Assembly (NCBI GenBank): GCA_024692235.1
Contig: JAILMW010000033.1
Coordinates: 310,001-374,000, forward strand
Direction: 5' to 3'
DNA: 64,000 nt
Source of the DNA: Saccharofermentans sp.
GTDB taxonomy: Bacteria; Bacillota; Clostridia; Saccharofermentanales; Saccharofermentanaceae
Both the position numbers and the translations under genes were made by a program. Position 1 is the stretch's first letter, and every line of letters begins with the position of its first letter. Below, piece after piece: positions 6,194 through 14,147 of the stretch. A model generated the notes under the pieces. That model was given only the letters and a program-made list of their open reading frames with translations, was not told the DNA's origin and did no database searches.

Positions 6194-7024
6194 ATGAGCC
6201 TGGCAGATGATATATTTGATCAGAATATCAGAGATATATTGAATTCGGGATATTCTACCGAGAATGATAAGGTTAGACCTCATTGGGAGGACGGAACTCC
6301 GGCATATACCTATAAGAAGTTCGGTATCGTGAACAGATACGATCTTTCCAAGGAATTTCCGATGCTTACGCAGCGCTACCAGAACTTCAAGGGAGCCGTA
6401 GACGAGCTTTTATGGATCTGGCAGAAGAAGTCCAATAATGTCAATGATCTTGGCTCTCATATATGGGATGCATGGGCCGATGAGAACGGTTCTATCGGTA
6501 AGGCATACGGCTATCAGCTGGGAGTAAAGCATAAGTATAAAGAGGGCGAGATGGATCAGGTCGATCGTGTCCTTTATGATCTTAAGAATAATCCCTCTTC
6601 CAGAAGGATAATGACCAATATCTATGTGCATCAGGATCTTCACGAGATGAATCTGTATCCCTGTGCATATTCAATGACATTTAACGTTACCGGCAATAAG
6701 CTTAATGCCATATTGAACCAGAGATCCAACGATATGCTCGTTGCTAACGGATGGAACGTATGTCAGTATGCGGTACTGGTACATCTTTTGGCACGCTGTT
6801 CTGGTCTCGAGGTCGGAGAATTCGTACATGTCATCGCAGATGCGCATGTATATGACAGACATGTCGATATCGTCAAGGAACTCATAGAAAGACCTAAGTT
6901 CCCGGCTCCCAGACTGCTCATAGATGAAGGTATAACGGACTTTTATAAGTTTACCGTGGATAACATTCATCTTGAAGGATATGAGTACGGCGAGAAGATA
7001 AAGAAGATACCCGTAGCGGTATGA
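6194..7024 (+). CDS. thyA: Thymidylate synthase
   Basis: A 276-residue enzyme that methylates dUMP to dTMP with 5,10-methylenetetrahydrofolate, giving dihydrofolate. Family signatures are clear: the phosphate-binding arginines in SSRRIMTNIY (137-138), the catalytic Cys157 in LYPCAYSM, QRSNDM for dUMP and folate contacts, and HVYDRHVD near the C-terminus. A GGGGGA ribosome binding site precedes ATG 6194. The dihydrofolate it releases is recycled by the reductase encoded 21 nt downstream, so the pair is a functional operon. It is the first chromosomal gene to the right of the mobile-element junction. Confidence 0.96.
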   Translation: MSLADDIFDQNIRDILNSGYSTENDKVRPHWEDGTPAYTYKKFGIVNRYDLSKEFPMLTQRYQNFKGAVDELLWIWQKKSNNVNDLGSHIWDAWADENGSIGKAYGYQLGVKHKYKEGEMDQVDRVLYDLKNNPSSRRIMTNIYVHQDLHEMNLYPCAYSMTFNVTGNKLNAILNQRSNDMLVANGWNVCQYAVLVHLLARCSGLEVGEFVHVIADAHVYDRHVDIVKELIERPKFPAPRLLIDEGITDFYKFTVDNIHLEGYEYGEKIKKIPVAV

Positions 7025-7045
7025 TGTTGATCAGGAGGGGTGTAC

Positions 7046-7543
7046 ATGATAGCTATCGCAGCAGTAGACAAGAACTGGGCCATTGGTTATAAGGGAGACC
7101 TTCTTATATCTCTTCCCGAAGACCAGAAGGGCGTATTCCGTAAGTATACGGCAGGTAATACCGTAGCTTTCGGAAGGAAGACACTTCAGACATTCAAGGA
7201 TGAGAAGCTCCTTCCCAAGAGAGTAAACATCATCCTTACACGTAATCAGTCTTTTGAGAAAGAGGGTGCAGTCATCCTCCATAACGAGGATCAGCTTCGT
7301 GAATATGAGAGATCTCATCCCGACGAGAAGATATTCCTCATAGGCGGTGAAGAGGTCTACAAGACGATGCTACATCTGTGTAATGAAGCGATAATCACTT
7401 CCATTAAGAAGGAATTTACCGCTGATGCTTATTTTCCGAATCTCGACGAGCTCGATGACTGGGAGCTTACAGAGGAAGAACCCGAGATAATGTCCGAGAA
7501 GGGAGTAGCGTTTACCGTTAAGCATTACAGGAGGATCGTATAA
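7046..7543 (+). CDS. folA: Dihydrofolate reductase
   Basis: A 165-residue enzyme reducing dihydrofolate with NADPH, the partner of thymidylate synthase. I place the start at ATG 7046 (MIAIAAVDKNWAIGYKGDLL, the usual beta-A and Met20-loop region) because AGGAGGGG at 7033-7040 is correctly spaced; GTG 7040 lies within that site. Other signatures are VAFGRKTLQTF for cofactor binding, VNIILTRN, and IFLIGGEEVYKTML, the conserved GG motif. One difference from many family members is Ser-Leu-Pro-Glu-Asp (residues about 25-29) where W-x-x-x-x-D/E is common, though the acidic residue is retained. It ends 1 nt before the next gene. Confidence 0.93.
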   Translation: MIAIAAVDKNWAIGYKGDLLISLPEDQKGVFRKYTAGNTVAFGRKTLQTFKDEKLLPKRVNIILTRNQSFEKEGAVILHNEDQLREYERSHPDEKIFLIGGEEVYKTMLHLCNEAIITSIKKEFTADAYFPNLDELDDWELTEEEPEIMSEKGVAFTVKHYRRIV

Positions 7544-7544
7544 G

Positions 7545-8831
7545 ATGCCGCGGGCGTTAGTCGGCGGTAAGGACAGAGCTTATATCAAGAATGCATTCGT
7601 GTCTCTGTTCATTGTCGTATCTGTCCTTATTTGCTTTTCGTGTTCTGTTTTTGCTGAAGAAGTCACGGAAGGCACGGGCAAGGCGCTTGGCGGGGACATG
7701 TTCAATGCGGTCGTATTGTTGTCCCACAGCTTCGGCTCATCCATAGAGCCTATCTCGATACTGTTCGTAGAAGCTCTTGTGAGCCTCGGAGGAAAGGCTT
7801 TTCCCGACACTTTCGGGCAATATACACAGAGCCTCGGGTTCATGAACAGCACTTCCGTCAGCATACTTGTGATAATACTGTTCGTGCTCCTCAAGATGCC
7901 TAAGTCGTGGATGCCTACAAGAGTATTCGGTATAGCCATAGGCGATATCGAGAACCACGTGATGGCAGCTTTTAACTTCGTACTTCCGTTTATTATCATC
8001 TTCGGAGATCCCGATAAGTATCTCTCTTCGGAAGCTTCTTCAGGTGCTTCGGGGATGACGGTATTTGCAACGGCAGTACTTTGCACTGCGATAGGACTTT
8101 GGATGACGATATCCTTCTGGGTCATGAGGACAGTAACGTATGCATTGGAGATCCTTGCAACGGCACTTTCTCCGATACCTTTCCTGTCACTTATCGTGGA
8201 AGTATCCAAGACCGTAACCTGTGTGTTAATAGTCCTCTTGTCGATATTTGCTCCGCATGTCTTAATAGCGATCTATATCCTCGTCTTTGCCGTATGTATC
8301 ATAGTCTTTGCAAAGGCATATGCAGTCAGCAGATATTTCAGGAAGATATACGTTACGGGATTCTTCTCTGGAAAGGCAAAGAGAGCACGTACTGCAGTAT
8401 CTCTTAAGAAAAAATACAGCGAGAACGGCGAAGCGGAGATCGTATGCTTTGCCGGCATGAATATCGATCATAATGTGCGCAAGTATTCCAAATGCAAGCT
8501 GGTCATACGAGCTAAGGACGCTTATCTTTCCAACAGAAAGCTTAAGTCATTAGACGGCGGCAATAAGGGCGAGATGAGACTCTCGTATTCTCCCGAGACG
8601 CCTTATAAGATACGTAAGGGCGTAAGGTTCATAGAGATATATCTGGAAGATCCGGATACAGTGAAGACCGCAAGAGCCGGGAAGATGTTCGGCAGGCTCG
8701 TTCCGCCTAAGAGAAAGTTCAGCCTCGTCATAAGTAACGAGTATTCCGAATTCTATAACGATCTTGTCCGTATAACGGAATTTAAGCCTACATACGACGA
8801 TAATAAGAAGACTTCGGCAGCATTTATCTGA
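7545..8831 (+). CDS. Multi-pass membrane protein of unknown function
   Basis: A 428-residue protein. Residues 14-38 form a signal-like or first membrane segment (FVSLFIVVSVLICFSCSVFA), followed by five to seven further hydrophobic segments between about 50 and 270. The last 150 residues are soluble and basic (KAKRARTAVSLKKKYSE onward) and mixed alpha/beta. No catalytic motif is recognisable. Its start is 1 nt after the folA stop, with AGGAGG upstream, so it is co-transcribed with thyA-folA. A link to folate metabolism is not implied by the sequence. Confidence 0.55.
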   Translation: MPRALVGGKDRAYIKNAFVSLFIVVSVLICFSCSVFAEEVTEGTGKALGGDMFNAVVLLSHSFGSSIEPISILFVEALVSLGGKAFPDTFGQYTQSLGFMNSTSVSILVIILFVLLKMPKSWMPTRVFGIAIGDIENHVMAAFNFVLPFIIIFGDPDKYLSSEASSGASGMTVFATAVLCTAIGLWMTISFWVMRTVTYALEILATALSPIPFLSLIVEVSKTVTCVLIVLLSIFAPHVLIAIYILVFAVCIIVFAKAYAVSRYFRKIYVTGFFSGKAKRARTAVSLKKKYSENGEAEIVCFAGMNIDHNVRKYSKCKLVIRAKDAYLSNRKLKSLDGGNKGEMRLSYSPETPYKIRKGVRFIEIYLEDPDTVKTARAGKMFGRLVPPKRKFSLVISNEYSEFYNDLVRITEFKPTYDDNKKTSAAFI

Positions 8832-8883
8832 TACGGATCCTCGAGGAATTCTTTTTGTGAAATGAGAAAGAATTGTCATGTTG

Positions 8884-8892
8884 TGTTATAAT
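8884..8892 (+). promoter_or_regulatory. Extended -10 promoter upstream of gene 8950
   Basis: TGT-TATAAT at 8884-8892 matches the extended -10 consensus TGnTATAAT; no good -35 is present. It is 58 nt upstream of the next start codon. Confidence 0.5.
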
Positions 8893-8949
8893 GCAACGTG
8901 ACTAATTTTTTATATTATTATTTTAAAAGAAAAGAGTATTTGGGTTTTA

Positions 8950-9717
8950 ATGCACGTTTACGTATTTAATGCAAGGGACATTGCCGCATATATGAAGTGG
9001 TTCTCCGTGCCTTCCTACATGGAAGTCTCGTATATGCAGCATATATTCAATATCGGTTCTCCGGTGTTGGCTGCCCCTCTTACCAAAGATTTTGATATGT
9101 TCAAGGGGGAGGTGTATAGAGAGCTCTATTACCTTTGGGCACATGGATTCGAGGATGAAAGATCCGATATCTCATGTATGTCCGAGGGTTGTATGTCGCT
9201 TGTGTGTTCGCAGGACTGCATCAATCTTGAATCCTACATGAAGCTCATTACTCTCCATCTCATATTCACAAGGAATCTTCCGTACGTGAAGATCAACTTT
9301 ACCGGACTTCCGCTGACTCTCGGGATCACATGCGAGTTCGATAAGTTCGAAGAGAATGTCTATAGAGCTGTAAGAGGCTTTAACCTTGTAAGTAACGACA
9401 TGTTCGGCAGAAAGTTCGATCTTAAGCTCGGTGTCCCGGATGAACTGTTGCAGATCTCATTAAGTCCCGAGTTCAAGAAGGAAGTCCTGGGAAGTGTGGA
9501 CTTCAGGGAAGAACTTAAAAAGGAACAGACTTCCAAGATGAATTCCTTCAAGGAGAGTTCGCTTAAGGAATTCGGTACCATGAAGGCGGAAGAGAAGAAA
9601 AAGAGAAGAAAAAAAGCTCCGAGCGATACATCCTCTAGGAGCAATATCCGTAAGACAAGCACATCGCAGCCCAAGGGAATACCTTTGGAAGACAGAAGAC
9701 ATAAAAAAGGAGATTGA
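8950..9717 (+). CDS. Conserved-looking hypothetical protein with basic C-terminal tail
   Basis: A 255-residue cytoplasmic protein of unknown family. Residues 1-175 look globular and are rich in aromatic residues and cysteines (SCMSEGCMSLVCSQDC near 75-90, which could bind metal but lacks regular CxxC spacing). Residues 180-255 are highly charged and low-complexity (EEKKKRRKKAPS), probably disordered and suited to nucleic acid or membrane contact. The ribosome binding site is weak. Its stop codon lies just before the start of the large activase gene, which uses the AAAAGGAG embedded in its 3' end, so the two are coupled. Confidence 0.5.
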   Translation: MHVYVFNARDIAAYMKWFSVPSYMEVSYMQHIFNIGSPVLAAPLTKDFDMFKGEVYRELYYLWAHGFEDERSDISCMSEGCMSLVCSQDCINLESYMKLITLHLIFTRNLPYVKINFTGLPLTLGITCEFDKFEENVYRAVRGFNLVSNDMFGRKFDLKLGVPDELLQISLSPEFKKEVLGSVDFREELKKEQTSKMNSFKESSLKEFGTMKAEEKKKRRKKAPSDTSSRSNIRKTSTSQPKGIPLEDRRHKKGD

Positions 9718-9722
9718 TCAGA

Positions 9723-12700
9723 ATGGCAGATATAAGGTACAGACTCGGTCTCGACATCGGTTCGACTACCATCAAGATAGTACTTCTGGACGGGGACAAG
9801 ATCGTCCATCAGGAGTACAGGAGACACCATTCCGACATATCGGGACTTCTTAATCAGCTCTTCGAGGAGCTTGATTCTAAGTTCCCGGGACTTAAGGTAT
9901 CGGTAACGATCACCGGTTCAGGCGGACTTTCTGTTGCCAACTGGCTCGGACTTAAGTTCATCCAGGAAGTAATGGCCGAGACAGAGGCAATAAAGAAGTA
10001 TCACCCCGAGACTGACGTTATTATCGAGCTCGGAGGCGAGGATGCAAAGATCACATATATGCACCCTGTTCTCGAGCAGAGGATGAACGGTACATGCGCA
10101 GGCGGTACAGGTGCATTCATCGACCAGATGGCATCTCTTCTTCAGACTGATGCGGACGGTCTTAATAATTTCGCCAAGGATTACAGATCGCTTTATACCA
10201 TCGCATCCAGATGCGGCGTATTTGCCAAGAGTGATCTCCAGCCCCTGATCAACGAGGGTGCTGCCAAGGAAGACCTTGCAGCTTCAATCTATCAGTCAGT
10301 AGTTAACCAGACTATCGCAGGTCTTGCATGCGGACGTCCCATCAAGGGCAATGTCGCATTCTTAGGAGGACCTTTGTACTTTAATTCCGAACTTCGTCAC
10401 GCATTCGAGAGAACTCTTGCCGATAAGGCTGATTCCTTCTGGATGCCCGATGAGGCTCAGATATATGTAGCGCTCGGCGCAGCGCTGAGCAGTGACGATG
10501 CTCCCGTGGAGCTTTCTGATCTTCTCGAGAGATTCAAGAACAAGGAAGGATTTACTCCCGACATCATAAGGATCGATCCTCTCTTCAAGGACGAGGATGA
10601 GAAGAAGAGATTCTACGACAGACATGCCAAGGACATGATCCCCACACTCGATATCAAGAAGCAGACAGGTGACCTTTTCCTCGGTATCGATGCCGGTTCA
10701 ACGACTACTAAGGCTGTTGTTATAAATACTTCCGGCGAGCTTGTCTACACATACTATGCAGGCAACAAGGGTAACCCGGTAATGAGTGCCGTTAATATCC
10801 TGAAGGACATCTACAAGCAGATCCCCGAAGGTGCACGTATCGCATATTCCTGTGTTACGGGTTATGGTGAGAATATCATCAAGGCGGCTCTCGGCATCGA
10901 CGTAGGTGAGATCGAGACAATGGCTCACTTCCAGTCCGCTAAGTTCTTCTGTCCGAATGTCGACTTCATCATCGATATCGGCGGTCAGGACATGAAGTGC
11001 ATGAGGATAAGAAACGGTGTTATCGATTCTATCATGTTAAACGAGGCCTGCTCCTCAGGATGCGGATCTTTCATCCAGACATTCGCACAGACCCTTGGTA
11101 TGGATCCCCATAATTTCTCCCTTGAGGCGCTCAAGGCTACCAACCCCGTAGACCTCGGTACCAGATGTACCGTCTTTATGAACTCCAAGGTAAAGCAGGC
11201 TCAGAAGGAGGGTGCTTCCGTAGGAGATATCTCAGCGGGACTTTCCTATTCCGTAGTACGTAATGCGCTCTACAAGGTCATCAAGATAAGAGATACCGAG
11301 CAGCTCGGTAAGAATATCGTCGTTCAGGGCGGTACATTCCTTAACGATGCTATCCTTCGCTGCTTTGAGATCGTATCGGAAAGAGAAGTCATCCGTCCCA
11401 ATGTCGCAGGCTTGATGGGTGCTTTCGGTGCGGCTCTTATCGCTAAGACCAAGTTTGCCGATGCTTCCGACGCATCTACCATACTTCCTGAGAGTGAGCT
11501 CGATAAGTTCGAGATGGAGAGTGAGAACACACAGTGTCCTTACTGCGGTAATCACTGCCGCCTTACTATTGCTACTTTCTCCAACGGCAAGAGATTCGTA
11601 TCCGGTAACAGATGCGAGAAGGGTGAGAGCGTAGGCCTTGAGACAGAAGCTTCCAAGAATGAGCTTCCCAACATGTTCAAGTGGAAGTACGAGAGGACAT
11701 TTGCCCACTATAAGCCTTTGGCCGAGAAAGATGCCAAGAGAGGCGTTATCGGTATCCCCAGGGTACTTAACCAGTATGAGAACTATCCTTTCTGGTTTAC
11801 CGTTCTTACCAAGCTCGGATTCAGGGTACAGATCTCCGCAAGATCCACTCACGCACTCTTTGAGAAGGGTATGGAGACCATTCCTTCAGAGAGCGTTTGT
11901 TATCCCGCTAAGCTTGCACACGGACATATCGAGAATCTTATCTCAAGGGGAATAAAGACGATATTCTATCCCGATATCCCTTATGAGAGAAATGAGAACT
12001 CCGGTTCAGGCAATCACTATAACTGTCCTATCGTTTGCTCCTATCCTGAAGTCATCAGGAACAACGTAGAGAACATCAAGGAAAAGGATATCAGGTTCTT
12101 AAATCCCTTCATGCCCTTAGATGACCTTGATACAGTAGCGAAGACCCTGGCAGAGACATTCTCTTACTTAGGTGTTACGGAATATGAGGTAAAGCAGGCA
12201 GTAGCTGCAGGTGCGGAGGAATATGCCGTATTCAAGGAGGATATCAGGAAAAAGGGTCAGGAGATGATCGATGAGATGAATAAGAGGGGGCTTAAGGGCA
12301 TCGTGCTCTCAGGTCGTCCTTATCACTGCGATCCCGAGATTCATCACGGTATCCCCGAGATGATCAATCAGCTTGGCCTCGGTGTCCTGACAGAGGATTC
12401 CGTAGCTACCCCCGGAAGGCTTCAGCGTCCTATCCGAGTTATCGACCAGTGGATGTACCATACAAGGCTCTATGAGGCCGCTGCATTTGTTATCACACAG
12501 CCTAACCTCGAGCTGGTACAGCTTACGAGCTTCGGCTGCGGACTTGATGCCGTTACGTCTGATCAGGTCCAGGAGATCCTGGAATCTTCAGGTAAGCTCT
12601 ATACTCTCCTTAAGATCGATGAGGTATCTAACCTCGGTGCCGCAAGGATCCGTATGAGGTCTCTTGTAGTTGCCATGGAAGAACGTGAGCAGATGGCTCT

Positions 12701-14147
12701 TGCCGGCAATCTTCCCAAGCTCCCTAAGCCCGAAGAAGCAGCTTATACTCTGAACCGAGTCGAGTTCACTAAGGAGAATAAGGCTAAGCATACTATCATC
12801 GCGCCTCAGATGGCTCCTATCCAGTTCGATCTGGTAGAGAGCGTATTCAGGAGCGGCGGTTACAGGATGAAACTCCTAAAGCAGGCTACGCGTGAGGATA
12901 TCGAATGCGGACTCAAGTTCGTTAATAACGATGCATGCTTCCCCTCTATCGTAGTAGTCGGTCAGATGATCAATGCGATCCTTTCCGGTGAAGTAGATCC
13001 CGAGAATGTTACTCTTGCTATCACTCAGACAGGAGGCGGATGCCGTGCTACAAACTATGTTGCATTCCTTCGTAAGGCATTGAAGGAAGCGGGCTATCCT
13101 CAGATCCCCGTTATCGCTATCTCTGCTCAGCAGTTCGAGAAGAACGAGGGCCTTAAGTATACGCCTTCCATGCTCCTTAATGCGGTAAGGGCACTTTGCG
13201 CAGGCGATATGCTCAGCACATTGCTCCTTCGTACCAGACCTTATGAGAAGGTACCGGGCTCAGCTAATGCGCTCTACATGTATATCAACCGGATCGGAAG
13301 GAAGATGTTCAACAGATCTGAATTCGCTGACGATCTTACAAAGAGATATGACGAAGTAATGCCCAATAACTACTGGGAGAAGAGCCCTGAGGAGAAGAAG
13401 AAGATCAGAGACTGTCTTGCAGACATCGGTGTCGATCTTGAGAACATCCCTGCGATCAAGAGCTACAAGAAGTTTGTTAAGTTCGCCGTAGAGAAGTTCG
13501 ATCAGCTTCCTCTCCTTGATATCCCCAGAAAGCCCCGCGTAGGTCTTGTTGGTGAGATCCTCGTTAAGTTCCATCCCGATGCCAATAACAACGCCGTAGA
13601 CGTTATCGAGGCAGAAGGATGTGAGGCAGTGCTTCCCGGCGTACTCGACTTCTTCCTGTACTGTTGCTACAACCCCGTATGGGCATCGCAGAACCTCGGA
13701 AGATCCAAGAAGACCGCATTTATCAACAAGAATGTCATAGAGCTCCTGGAAGGATTCAGAAAGCCCGTTAACGAAGCATTCAAGGCTACTAACGGTAAGT
13801 TCATGCTCTCCGAGAGGATCGAAGAACTTGCAAAGAAGTCTTCTACGGTATTAAGCTGCGGTAACTTCTGCGGTGAGGGATGGTTCCTTACTGCAGAGAT
13901 GATAGAGCTCATCCAGGACGGCGTGCCCAACATCATATGCGCACAGCCTTTCGCTTGTCTTCCTAACCATGTTACGGGTAAGGGCATGATCAAGGAGCTT
14001 CGCCGCCAGTATCCCATGAGCAATATCATCCCCATCGACTACGATCCGGGTGCTTCGGAGGCTAACCAGTTGAACCGTATCAAGCTCATGATATCTACGG
14101 CACACGCAGTACATAACAGCCAGATGGCAAAAGAGGAGAAGAAATGA
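9723..14147 (+). CDS. Giant acyl-CoA dehydratase activase / dehydratase-like fusion
   Basis: A 1474-residue protein started at ATG 9723 (GGAG 10 nt upstream); TTG 9714 is less likely. Two BadF/HgdC-type ASKHA ATPase domains lie at about 5-265 and 317-580, each with GLDIGSTT or GIDAGSTT phosphate loops. Domain one has Cys125 and Cys164 (GTCAGGTGAF, SRCGVF), the positions that ligate the bridging [4Fe-4S] cluster in HgdC; domain two has ACSSGCGSF and TRCTVF. A CPYCGNHC cluster near 605-612 precedes a DUF2229-like region and a C-terminal part resembling the HgdB/D dehydratase component. Known relatives inject low-potential electrons using ATP, and the family is linked to double-cubane cluster proteins. 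The substrate of this fusion is unknown. It overlaps polA by 4 nt. Confidence 0.85.
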   Translation: MADIRYRLGLDIGSTTIKIVLLDGDKIVHQEYRRHHSDISGLLNQLFEELDSKFPGLKVSVTITGSGGLSVANWLGLKFIQEVMAETEAIKKYHPETDVIIELGGEDAKITYMHPVLEQRMNGTCAGGTGAFIDQMASLLQTDADGLNNFAKDYRSLYTIASRCGVFAKSDLQPLINEGAAKEDLAASIYQSVVNQTIAGLACGRPIKGNVAFLGGPLYFNSELRHAFERTLADKADSFWMPDEAQIYVALGAALSSDDAPVELSDLLERFKNKEGFTPDIIRIDPLFKDEDEKKRFYDRHAKDMIPTLDIKKQTGDLFLGIDAGSTTTKAVVINTSGELVYTYYAGNKGNPVMSAVNILKDIYKQIPEGARIAYSCVTGYGENIIKAALGIDVGEIETMAHFQSAKFFCPNVDFIIDIGGQDMKCMRIRNGVIDSIMLNEACSSGCGSFIQTFAQTLGMDPHNFSLEALKATNPVDLGTRCTVFMNSKVKQAQKEGASVGDISAGLSYSVVRNALYKVIKIRDTEQLGKNIVVQGGTFLNDAILRCFEIVSEREVIRPNVAGLMGAFGAALIAKTKFADASDASTILPESELDKFEMESENTQCPYCGNHCRLTIATFSNGKRFVSGNRCEKGESVGLETEASKNELPNMFKWKYERTFAHYKPLAEKDAKRGVIGIPRVLNQYENYPFWFTVLTKLGFRVQISARSTHALFEKGMETIPSESVCYPAKLAHGHIENLISRGIKTIFYPDIPYERNENSGSGNHYNCPIVCSYPEVIRNNVENIKEKDIRFLNPFMPLDDLDTVAKTLAETFSYLGVTEYEVKQAVAAGAEEYAVFKEDIRKKGQEMIDEMNKRGLKGIVLSGRPYHCDPEIHHGIPEMINQLGLGVLTEDSVATPGRLQRPIRVIDQWMYHTRLYEAAAFVITQPNLELVQLTSFGCGLDAVTSDQVQEILESSGKLYTLLKIDEVSNLGAARIRMRSLVVAMEEREQMALAGNLPKLPKPEEAAYTLNRVEFTKENKAKHTIIAPQMAPIQFDLVESVFRSGGYRMKLLKQATREDIECGLKFVNNDACFPSIVVVGQMINAILSGEVDPENVTLAITQTGGGCRATNYVAFLRKALKEAGYPQIPVIAISAQQFEKNEGLKYTPSMLLNAVRALCAGDMLSTLLLRTRPYEKVPGSANALYMYINRIGRKMFNRSEFADDLTKRYDEVMPNNYWEKSPEEKKKIRDCLADIGVDLENIPAIKSYKKFVKFAVEKFDQLPLLDIPRKPRVGLVGEILVKFHPDANNNAVDVIEAEGCEAVLPGVLDFFLYCCYNPVWASQNLGRSKKTAFINKNVIELLEGFRKPVNEAFKATNGKFMLSERIEELAKKSSTVLSCGNFCGEGWFLTAEMIELIQDGVPNIICAQPFACLPNHVTGKGMIKELRRQYPMSNIIPIDYDPGASEANQLNRIKLMISTAHAVHNSQMAKEEKK

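Noticed and set aside
8835..8851. GGATCC, CTCGAG and GAATTC lie side by side, like a cloning polylinker.
   Set aside because: The flanking sequence is continuous with natural genes of matching composition and no vector sequence is present. The central TCCTCGAGGA palindrome followed by T residues looks like a weak natural terminator.
11232..11852. A 206-codon minus-strand frame inside the activase fusion.
   Set aside because: It lies wholly within a gene with clear family motifs, has no ribosome binding site, and reflects codon bias shadows.
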